A stretch of DNA of 64,000 nucleotides from NCBI GenBank assembly GCA_934045905.1, contig OW203762.1:17206345-17270344 (forward strand). The letters run 5' to 3'. The stretch is from Leuctra nigra. Lineage: Eukaryota > Arthropoda > Insecta > Plecoptera > Leuctridae. The notes under the pieces are model-generated. The model made no database searches and was not told where the DNA came from. It saw only the letters and a list, made by a program, of their open reading frames with translations. Both the position numbers and the translations under genes were made by a program. Positions within the stretch are counted from its first letter, which is position 1. Every line of letters begins with the position of its first letter. This document shows, piece by piece, positions 14,611-24,109 of the stretch.

Positions 14611-14774
14611 TTAAGGGCCGGTATAACCAAAGTTAATCTGAGCCGGATTAACTAAATATTGGACTAAATTGGCGGCACAGCCATTAAGATACCTCAAAAT
14701 GAGTGAAACAATTGAATTTAATCCAAAAGCTAGTTAATCCAGCACAATTTAACTTTGGTTATTCCGGGCCTAAG
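14611..14774. mobile_element. MITE with about 25-bp terminal inverted repeats
   Basis: The left end TTAAGGGCCGGTATAACCAA continues into AGTTAA, and the right end TTAACTTTGGTTATTCCGGG continues into CCTAA: imperfect inverted repeats around a 110-bp non-coding core. A TTAA-like target site at the left end (CTAA at the right) hints at a piggyBac-like origin. There is no transposase. Confidence 0.65.
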
Positions 14775-15180
14775 GCGGCTAGAATATATTGAGCCAAAAT
14801 AATGCTAATAAAATATAGGTTTAACTAATTCTTCAGACAATGTTGTTTTTACTCCTTTATGCATTTCAATATACGTAATTCGGTGGTTTGCTTTATTTAT
14901 TTATCTTGTTTCTGTATCAGAATTCGTTAAATTATGTTGCTTTTGAGTGAAATACAAAAACTAACAGGTATAGCTGAAAAAAAAACAAGTTTTAGTGGCT
15001 GTTTAATATTTTCATAATTTTTTTATTCATAAAACCCTCCTCATATTGAGCGATCTTTGTAGCTTAATTAAAGCTCTAGGCTATAAAAAAAAGTTTGATA
15101 TTTAAAGTTTGCACAAATTAAGCTCGACTGCAATATATTCTAATATTTTTAGTGTTTACAATCTAGATTCGTGCAAAACT

Positions 15181-17025
15181 GTTTTGGTATAATATACGTA
15201 GTAAAACGCTGTGAGTATCGGGATGGAACAAGTCAGCAACAAAATTGAGGTAGGATACTCAACCCGAGCGGTCTTGGTATAATATACGTAGTAAAACGCT
15301 GTGAGTATCGGGATGGGGTGTAGCGTACATGTTATAACATGCTCTGTGGGCTTCTGATCAATACACCGTTCAATCAGTTGCAGCCCCATTGACTTCCGAA
15401 AGAGAGAAAACCTATTTTTCTTTCTTGTCAGCAACAAAATTGAGGTAGGATACTCAACCCGAGCGGTCTTGGTATAATATACGTAGTAAAACGCTGTGAG
15501 TATCGGGATGGGGTGTAGCGTACATGTTATAACATGCTCTGTGGGCTTCTGATCAATACACCGTTCAATCAGTTGCAGCCCCATTGACTTCCGAAAGAGA
15601 GAAAACCTATTTTTCTTTCTTGTCAGCAACAAAATTGAGGTAGGATACTCAACCCGAGCGGTCTTGGTATAATATACGTAGTAAAACGCTGTGAGTATCG
15701 GGATGGGGTGTAGCGTACATGTTATAACATGCTCTGTGGGCTTCTGATCAATACACCGTTCAATCAGTTGCAGCCCCATTGACTTCCGAAAGAGAGAAAA
15801 CCTATTTTTCTTTCTTGTCAGCAACAAAATTGAGGTAGGATACTCAACCCGAGCGGTCTTGGTATAATATACGTAGTAAAACGCTGTGAGTATCGGGATG
15901 GGGTGTAGCGTACATGTTATAACATGCTCTGTGGGCTTCTGATCAATACACCGTTCAATCAGTTGCAGCCCCATTGACTTCCGAAAGAGAGAAAACCTAT
16001 TTTTCTTTCTTGTCAGCAACAAAATTGAGGTAGGATACTCAACCCGAGCGGTCTTGGTATAATATACGTAGTAAAACGCTGTGAGTATCGGGATGGGGTG
16101 AAGCGTACATGTTATAACATGCTCTGTGGGCTTCTGATCAATACACCGTTCAATCAGTTGCAGCCCCATTGACTTCCGAAAGAGAGAAAACCTATTTTTC
16201 TTTCTTGTCAGCAACAAAATTGAGGTAGGATACTCAACCCGAGCGGTCTTGGTATAATATACGTAGTAAAACGCTGTGAGTATCGGGATGGGGTGAAGCG
16301 TACATGTTATAACATGCTCTGTGGGCTTCTGATCAATACACCGTTCAATCAGTTGCAGCCCCATTGACTTCCGAAAGAGAGAAAACCTATTTTTCTTTCT
16401 TGTCAGCAACAAAATTGAGGTAGGATACTCAACCCGAGCGGTCTTGGTATAATATACGTAGTAAAACGCTGTGAGTATCGGGATGGGGTGTAGCGTACAT
16501 GTTATAACATGCTCTGTGGGCTTCTGATCAATACACCGTTCAATCAGTTGCAGCCCCATTGACTTCCGAAAGAGAGAAAACCTATTTTTCTTTCTTGTCA
16601 GCAACAAAATTGAGGTAGGATACTCAACCCGAGCGGTCTTGGTATAATATACGTAGTAAAACGCTGTGAGTATCGGGATGGGGTGTAGCGTACATGTTAT
16701 AACATGCTCTGTGGGCTTCTGATCAATACACCGTTCAATCAGTTGCAGCCCCATTGACTTCCGAAAGAGAGAAAACCTATTTTTCTTTCTTGTCAGCAAC
16801 AAAATTGAGGTAGGATACTCAACCCGAGCGGTCTTGGTATAATATACGTAGTAAAACGCTGTGAGTATCGGGATGGGGTGTAGCGTACATGTTATAACAT
16901 GCTCTGTGGGCTTCTGATCAATACACCGTTCAATCAGTTGCAGCCCCATTGACTTCCGAAAGAGAGAAAACCTATTTTTCTTTCTTGTCAGCAACAAAAT
17001 TGAGGTAGGATACTCAACCCGAGCG
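15181..17025. repeat. 195-bp satellite: one 90-bp shortened unit plus nine full units
   Basis: Full units start at 15271, 15466, 15661, 15856, 16051, 16246, 16441, 16636 and 16831, all exactly 195 bp and nearly identical. The only difference I noted between full units is T to A at unit offset 50 in units five and six (16101, 16296). The leading unit (15181-15270) lacks 105 internal bases. Each full unit carries the perfect palindrome CATGTTATAACATG (first at 15328-15341). On the minus strand one frame stays open through the array (656 codons, 65 residues per unit), but its first start is a GTG, so a protein is doubtful. The high identity implies recent amplification. The period is close to a nucleosome repeat. 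Confidence 0.95.
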
Positions 17026-17218
17026 CTTATGGAGACACATAACTTTCTATATAGATTTACTATATACAGATTTTTTATATCTAGATGAATGAATTCGTCT
17101 ATACTTGGATATGTTGAGCTTGACACATATCTGCTACTGAAAATGTATTTCTTAGGTGTCTAACATTTTCAATGTTAAGAGTCTACCATACTTGATGAAA
17201 TCCATGTTTTATGAAGCA

Positions 17219-17528
17219 CAAAAAGGCGGCCCCTACTTTTTTCTAAACGGCTTTACCGATTGTCTTCAAATTTTCACAGATTATAGATAAATAAAAAATC
17301 TGTGCCTCTAGTGAGCCAAAAGTGTAATTTTTTGTTTAGAATTTTCAGGGCAGTGGTGCCAAAAAGACTAATATATTGCCCATGTTAGCACTTCCTCAAA
17401 ACGAGAAAAAACATTTTTTTATAATTTTTTGGATCACTAGAGGCACAGATTTACTCTGTATCTCTATGCTGTTAAATTTTGAAAACAATCGGTCAAGCCG
17501 TTAAGAAAAAAGTAGGGGCCGCCTTTTT
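17219..17528. mobile_element. Fold-back element with about 105-bp inverted repeats
   Basis: The left arm begins with AAAAAGGCGGCCCCTACTTT and the right arm ends with AAAGTAGGGGCCGCCTTTTT. The arms also share ACGGCTTTACCGATTGTCTT against CAATCGGTCAAGCCGTT, and CTGTGCCTCTAGTGA against TCACTAGAGGCACAG. The centre (about 17327-17420) is unique and non-coding. It is a non-autonomous element. A degraded right arm of the same kind seems present at about 46980-47024. Confidence 0.8.
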
Positions 17529-17529
17529 A

Positions 17530-18500
17530 TGGTTTTTTGTGGTTTTCAATATTTGAATTAAAATAATTTACTTCACAGCAGTATATGCAAAATGCAACAC
17601 ACGATTAAATATCACAAATATCACGTACAACCCAGAGCTAATGCATTTTCATGCATTTTTAAGATATTTTCACATCGGAATCGTAATTTTCAGCGAGTCC
17701 TGTCGACTCTTAAGTAATAAGACTTGACGTTTTGTGAGAATAAATTGTTTTCTGCTTCTTTGCGATGAGAACTGTAAATTCGGCATATACTAGTGATTAC
17801 GATAGTACAAAACACTGAAAAATAGTACTCTAGTCGGAAAAAGTGATAATAATATTATTTTTACGTCGTTTTAATTCCTTAAATCATCTGAAACGACGGT
17901 GATGAATCTTTAAGTTTAACACTGCACGGCAGGCTGTTTCATCGATGACTTACCTAAACCCTAAGAGTATGTGCTTTCATACATCTTTCATATTTATGAC
18001 ATATAAAAGTCGTACCGGATGTTATGGTTATTTATAACCAATGCGTTAAAGCTTGCCCTAACTAGGAATCCACAATTAATTTAACTGATATAATTCCGGA
18101 ATCGATTGTTTCCTAATACTTAAAATAATAATACGTTTTTATTTGTGTCAATCACCAATAAATAACATTATTCCTAATCAGCACAACAAAATCACGAACT
18201 TTGTGAATCAGCTTGTTTTCCGTGAAATGTGAAATCCGAATTGGTATTAAATGTTCACTGGACCATCAGAACAGCACTAATTAGGACACTCTTGGAGACC
18301 AATTTAAATATTATTTGATAGCCAGATAAACGCCAGTGTGGTTAAAGGTACCTTAATGTTGCCATGCGTCAGATTCAATTATAATAGGCCAATTTTAAGA
18401 AAATAAAGAGCCATCTATTGGTAATATGGGGAATTCTAGAGAGCCTTGGAAGACTGATTCAACGTCAAATTCCGGTACAAATGTCAAAGAAAGAGTTTCG
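17530..18500. other. AT-rich DNA, nothing recognised
   Basis: No open frame of protein-like character and no repeat pair were found in this stretch. Confidence 0.45.
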
Positions 18501-18504
18501 TTTA

Positions 18505-18643
18505 TAATCTAGTGGAGCGGTCGCTCCACCCAGCCAAGTCGTACTGTACGCTCACAATCACTCAACATACTGTAAATGCCTAATAATCTGAGGAGCAGAC
18601 CAAACACTTTTACTGTAAGCAACAACATAGTATTTTCGGCCTA
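18505..18643 (+). repeat. Dispersed 139-bp repeat, copy 1
   Basis: It runs from TAATCTAGTGGAGCGGTCGC to TTTTCGGCCTA and matches 33132-33270 over the same length with few substitutions. Near its start it holds GGAGCGGTCGCTCC, a short inverted repeat. Non-coding; probably the end of a mobile element. Confidence 0.85.
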
Positions 18644-20925
18644 TTCAAATATACGTTAGTGTGGCTCAAATATTTAATAACCATTGTTTGTGCAAATAAA
18701 TGTATTAAATAAAAGAAACTTTAAAATATACTATCATTGGCTCAAATATTAATAGTAGCTATGCAAATAAAAAATAAAAATAATTAAATAAAAGAAACCA
18801 ATTACGATCGTTGGCTGAAATATTAACAGTAGATGTGCAAATAAAATAAGGCATTTTTAAAATATATGATCGTAGCTTAAACCACGACCAACATGGCGGC
18901 GACGTTTTGAGATTGACAATGACAGTCTTTTCCCAAGATACAATACGACTGTGCAAGTGACTTTCTTAAGTGGTCTATTAACTTTGGAAGTCAAACTTAT
19001 AGAGGTAACAAATATTATCAATGGAACAGTGTTAAATAAGTAAACGCCCAGCAGAGTTTCCTGTGAGGTTTTCAGCTCTGGTTTCCAAGTTTCTCTTCCA
19101 ACTCAGAAACTCTACCGTCAAGAAAACTTCATGTGGGTTTCTGTTGCTCTGTTATCTTCTTCAGAAGGAAAAAGACGTAAAAGAAATGTATGAGAATTGA
19201 TCACTTGAATCTACCAGTGCACGGCTTTTTAATTTCAGAAGTCTTTTGATCTATTCGGTCAAGTGTGTAGGAATCTTCTAAGGCTTGTCGAGATTGTTGA
19301 TGTTCTCTTGTCATTGAGATCTTTCAAGTCTTACAAGAAGTTCAACTTTGCCTCGCTCGGTAGTTTATTTTCTTTCTCGGTGCAAAAGTGTTCTATATGC
19401 CGCGTTGGCAGAAAATGTGCATTGCATCTGAGACCACTGAAGCCTCAGGAAAGCTTTTGCATATTTGCAAAAACGATGTTGGTGATATGGTAATTACAGA
19501 GTAAATTTATTTAGTTCAAAATTACTTAGTAAATATATTATATTCTATCACTTTTGAGGAGCTGTGTTTGAACAGAGAAAACCATAAATTATATATATAA
19601 AAATGCAGTTAATTTGCTATTCCTGCACTTTCATACAAAATGTATCGTCCTAACCTGTTTTAATATGTAAGTATGTTATATCGAGTTGAACGTAAGAGGC
19701 GAGTGCCCCCATTTTCTTTTCATAAATATTGTATCTATTACAAATTCAGTTGAATATATTTATATATAAAAATTATGTTCTAGAACGGCGTCTGTTTAAT
19801 AGAAATATTTTCGAGTACCAAAGCAAATAATATTATGTTAGTTTTTGCAAATTGTATGGCTGCTTATTACACTGTTAAAAGTTCTACTTATTCATTTACT
19901 AGTTGCAAAATAATGAGTTATTTTGGAAGTGACAATTATTACATGATTTATTATTAGAAGTTGAGTTGATGAGTGATCCATTTCTCACTCGGCGATTGAC
20001 GCGAACTTATTTGACGTTAAATATGCGGCTCAAGCTCAACTTCTTGAGATATTCTATTTTGAAATTGTCGGCCTGCAAAATGTAAACTATAACTTGAATT
20101 TGATTTATTTGTGATGAACCTCAAAACGCGAAGATTTGTGAAATATTTTAATGAAGTTCTAGAGAATGTTTATTGTTGCCCCCTAATAGTGAAACAGGGA
20201 ATAGCATCATGGTTATTTCCGTCCTATATACAAAAAGCCCGCACGCTTTGGTGTAAAAAAGTTTACAATGGTGTGTGTTTGTAAGCCAAGTAAATAATCA
20301 ATTTTGTTGACGCCTTGGTATATTCATAAACTAAACTAAACTTCCATCGCTCTGGCTCTATCTTGATCCTTGCCTGAGGCATTTTACAATGTAATTCTCT
20401 TAAAAAGAACGAACTACTTTTGTCTACTACTAATTTATTAAGAATACTGATTTATTATAGATTGATTTTTAATTTGATTTTCGGTGTGTATACGATCAAG
20501 GTAATATTCTTCTGAACATTTGTCATTTTCAGCGCGATTGTCGTAACATTATAAAACTTTATTTTATCGGAACGCTAAATTGTAAGATTGGATCTGAGGC
20601 TATTCGGCTTCCCGTTAATGTCTTCGTTAAATGCAAACGCCGGTTAGTACTGATGTTAGCTAACGCGGAATATAAATTTAACGATAACATCACGGAAAAA
20701 ATGAAAGCTGAAACTTAAACTTTTTAGTGCTTTTTCCTTCATTTTCACATCCAAGTAAAATAAATATGACAAGAGTTCCTGAGTTCTTCTAATTATTTTC
20801 TTCTATTAATTCGTATAACCGATCAATATTTAATTTAAACTTAACTAATGTAATGAACTAACTGAACAATTACCATTTTTAAGATTATTAATCAACATTT
20901 CAGAGAATGTCTGGTAATAAATCAT
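18644..20925. other. AT-rich DNA with a weak local repeat
   Basis: Around 18655-18870 the phrase GGCTNAAATATTAA recurs three times with short TGCAAATAAA tracts, so a decayed local duplication is likely (period about 80-100 bp). No gene was recognised. Confidence 0.4.
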
Positions 20926-21087
20926 ACGAATTGAACTAATATTCGTTAATATTGAGATAATTATCAATAAATCTGAGTAACTTGCGTTGGATATTAAATC
21001 CATTAAATAATGGATTTAATATCCAACGCAAGTTACTCAGATTTATTGATAATTATCTCAATATTAACGAATATTAGTTCAATTCGT
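20926..21087. repeat. Near-perfect 162-bp palindrome
   Basis: The left arm (20926-21006) begins with ACGAATTGAACTAATATTCG; the right arm (21007-21087) is its inverse, ending in CGAATATTAGTTCAATTCGT. The centre is AATAAT-like at 21006/21007 with essentially no loop. The arms hold no gene. It could be a MITE, a cruciform-forming element or a head-to-head assembly artefact. Confidence 0.92.
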
Positions 21088-21172
21088 TGTGTTATTGTTG
21101 TTGTTGTTATATTGTTGTGTTACAATATTGTTGTGTTAAGATATCGTGTTATTTTATCTGCATGTTGCAAAT

Positions 21173-21455
21173 ACTTGAACAGTTTAGCTCAGAGCTATTC
21201 AACAGAACTATAACCATTAGGTATTTCATATTCTTATTATTGATGCACAAGGGTTTCCTATCAATAGGTTTTCATAGTAACTACGAAAACGTAACGCGTT
21301 GATAAAAAAACTTGAAAACTAAACTTGAACAGTTTAGCTCAGAGCTATTCAACAGAACTATAACCATTAGGTATTTCATATTCTTATTATTGATGCACAA
21401 GGGTTTCCTATCAATAGGTTTTCATAGTAACTACGAAAACGTAACGCGTTGATAA
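21173..21455 (+). repeat. 133-bp direct duplication, offset 150 bp
   Basis: ACTTGAACAGTTTAGCTCAG begins both copies (21173-21305 and 21323-21455) and GTAACGCGTTGATAA ends both. The copies read as identical, so the event is recent or the assembly duplicated it. The 17-base spacer is A-rich. The end motif is the head of the TAACGCGTTGAT repeat that follows. Confidence 0.92.
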
Positions 21456-21845
21456 GCGAGCCTTCGTATTGCATGTGAATTAATATTCGTGTGAAAGTTG
21501 CTGCCGTATAAGTAATAAACCTTATAAATAGCTAAGAGACAAACTAACCAAAAACGTCAAAGAAACAGTGGTCTACATTTGTCTGAAAATTGTCAAAACA
21601 CTTAAAATGTTGGTCCCAATGACCATGCATATTTGAAGTTGATCGTTCAAACTATTATATTTTTAATTTTCATCGAATCACAGGATCTCGATCAAAAACT
21701 TGTGACCGCTCTTAGAACATTAGTGTGTGTGAACATTTTGAGATCGGTTAGTTGATCAGTGTGACCAGCGCATTGCCTATTAAAACAAAAACAAAAAATA
21801 ACGCACACAAAAAGTGCCATAAGAGTCTCGTAGTGACGTAACACG
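21441..21845 (+). repeat. TAACGCGTTGAT-family dispersed repeat, copy B
   Basis: Head GTAACGCGTTGATAAGCGAG, then GAATTAATATTCGTGTGAAA, ACTTAAAATGTTGGTCCCAA, AATCACAGGATCTCG and GTGACCGCTCTTAGAACATT. The tail AAGAGTCTCGTAGTGACGTA matches the tail of the 54.2-kb copy. It shows the order head - interior - tail for the family. Confidence 0.8.
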
Positions 21846-23679
21846 ATCTATGTTTAATTATCGCTATTTTTAGAAGAGGTTCGACAAGTAATTTATGAAG
21901 TTTGCCTTCATTATGATAAATAGTTGGTTTTAAGTTGAATAGTTTAGTTGAAGTGAAACTAAAGTGAGGCGATTTCCGAACAATTTCCTTCATTCAACGC
22001 AATCTTTTCTTATCGAATCCAAGTGTCGGAAACTTTAGTAAGTGCTGTCCAAATTGGCAAAAACCGCACGAGGAGAGCCAAAGTTCGAAATCACTTGAAT
22101 TTTACCTTCTCTTCTGGATCAAAAACTTGAGAGACGAAAAAAGGATATAAAATATCTTTTCTCTGTTTACTGCGTGCTGTCCATATTTGCTGAGGGATTT
22201 TATCGCTCATAAAAAGGTATTGTCAATGTAAGATTCCCATAAAAGTGGAGGGTGATGCTGAATATTTTCTCGAGCAGTCTTTCCCGGTGGACATTGAATC
22301 TCAGCGAGGTTGAGAAAGTGGAGCTGCAAGGTGCAAAAGAATCTGTCCATGAATGTCGGAAGAAGATATTTTAGAAGATAACACTAGATAGCGTGTTTGT
22401 GATTTGTTCTTACTTAAATTTGATTGGGGCTAAATAATTTCTGTAAAGCTTGTAATAAGATATGAGAAAATCAAATAATCGTCAAAATTTTACAAGATTC
22501 ATGGAATAAGACTGTTCCGTTGTTGAGAAACCAATTTAAATTCAAACTTCGGAGGACTGAAATAATATATAATAACATTTAAACCGCGGCGGACATTGAT
22601 GTGTCTATTTATTTAGATTCATTTTGTTCCGAAGAGGAATATTTCTTTAGGCAAGAGACTTGACTTTTTTTCTACACGGGTTGTTTGCTATGCTTGACTC
22701 TACCGATATGTCTTTGTTTCAATGTTTTTGTTGTAAGTGGCAAGTCTCATTTAAATATTCGTTTGAAATTTGCCACACTTTTTTTTCGGGGTACTTTTGA
22801 AAAAGTAGCTTTATACTTGTGTTGTGTACTCACAATTATTGCCATTCGTATTTTTATGACATTAGTTCAAACTTTTCTTGTTGATAATATGTTATGAATT
22901 ACAATATGATGAGTGGTAGGAAAGTTATTTTTGATTATAAAGACTTAGTTATATAGGAGTTAAATATTCGCCTTTTTGCTTCAAGTAATTATGAAAATCT
23001 TCTACCTGCTCTGGATCCATACATTCCTCTCACGCGTTTTTAATTGGGTCTTCCAAACCCTAGCTAATAGAATTCTAAATATAAAATGAAATTTGTTGGC
23101 TAGAGAAGTGTTTTGGTCTTTCAGATTGTATGACCTGTTCGATGGCTTTATTTCTCTTAAGTCGAACATAAACAGAGGAGCTATTGCACAAGATTGGCAG
23201 CTAACAGTAATTAGCTTTACCCCCCGCTTTATTGAGCAATATTTCAGTGAAACGAGCTTTTATTTACAAATGGTGTCAGTGGTGGGATTTTACTAGAAAC
23301 CTCGAAGGACATTGATTATATTGCTTTGCAGTGTAGTTATATTTGATTGGCGAAGAGCTTAGAGTTAATACGGAATGAGAGATTAGATTTTTCGCCTTTG
23401 AGTGGTCACATAATTTATTGCCAATTTGCAATAAACGATTCAATTTAAAATTACTTAAGTTGGGAGCTATTAAGTCGTAATTGAGTAATAAACTATTAAT
23501 AAAAATTATAGTATTAACAAAAAGTTATAGTTTCTGCCATTGCTTCATGCGGAATATTAACAAGAGTGTGAAGCAATTAAATTGTAATAAAGCTGGAAAA
23601 TGAGCGAGTACTTAATTAGCTCTTGTAATTGGTTCATAAACGGCTGGTTGCGAGCAAATGCACGATATCAACAAACACA
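21846..23679. other. Non-coding DNA upstream of the exchanger leader
   Basis: AT-rich, with short open frames only; none looks like protein. No TATA-type promoter was convincing. Confidence 0.45.
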
Positions 23680-23853
23680 AAGCGGCGGTATTATGCGGCC
23701 AGCCGGGCTGGCACACCCACCGCGTCACACCGCAGACCTAACGGGGCATCGAACACGCGCTCTTTCACACTCATCTCCGCCGCGCACGTTTACAAATACA
23801 ATGTTTTTCAACCATGTTTCACACTACGTGCATTTCGCCTGTTGATATAGCCG

Positions 23854-23869
23854 AGTTTCTTCTGTCTAG
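23854..23869 (+). other. Possible splice acceptor in the exchanger 5' UTR
   Basis: GTTTCTTCTGTCTAG is a pyrimidine tract ending in AG and precedes the GC-rich leader. It could join a distant non-coding first exon to this coding exon, as in other SLC8 genes where the large coding exon is preceded by non-coding exons. This is inference only; no RNA evidence is available here. Confidence 0.3.
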
Positions 23870-23919
23870 GCGGTTCAAAGCTCCACCGTTCTAAACATAG
23901 TACGCCCAAGTCTAAAATT

Positions 23920-24108
23920 ATGAAAGGGAGAGTCGTGCGGAGGCCGCGGCGGCCAGGACTTAAGGGTGTTTGCGCGCGCGAGCGCGTGCGCGGCACGAGA
24001 CTTGGCGATCACGACGGAGCGCCGCGGAGAGCCTCAGTACCCTCGAGGCCGCGGCGCTCGCAACATGTTGTGACATTGTGTGACTCCGCGTGTCAACTTC
24101 CCGGGTAA
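23920..24108 (+). other. Upstream ORF (62 codons) ending one base before the exchanger ATG
   Basis: An ATG at 23920 opens a 62-codon frame, rich in Arg and Pro, that stops at TAA 24106-24108. The exchanger ATG follows after one T, giving TAATATGG. A second, minimal upstream ORF (ATG TTG TGA) lies at 24064-24072. If the transcript includes them they could lower exchanger translation. The encoded peptide resembles nothing known to me and is probably just a by-product of GC-rich DNA. Whether it is transcribed is unknown. Confidence 0.35.
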
Positions 24109-24109
24109 T

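Larger units (their letters stand above)
23680..24109 (+). promoter_or_regulatory. CpG-rich 5' leader / possible promoter region of the exchanger gene
   Basis: This stretch is clearly richer in G+C and CpG than the AT-rich DNA on its left, with several GCGCGCG-type runs (about 23970-23995) and GCCGCGG-like blocks (23940-24060). It ends at the exchanger start codon. It is probably 5' UTR and/or promoter-proximal DNA. A pyrimidine-rich stretch ending TTTCTTCTGTCTAG at 23869 could be a splice acceptor for a non-coding upstream exon. No TATA box or initiator was convincing. Where transcription starts cannot be read from the sequence. Confidence 0.5.

Noticed and set aside
15181..17025. CRISPR-like array
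   Set aside because: There are no unique spacers between short repeats; the whole 195-bp unit is repeated. It is satellite DNA in a eukaryotic genome.
15156..17126. 656-codon minus-strand open frame over the satellite as a genuine protein
   Set aside because: Its upstream start is a GTG, not ATG; openness in one unit is copied to all; 195 is divisible by three by a one-in-three chance; no domain is recognisable. Kept only as a finding to test.
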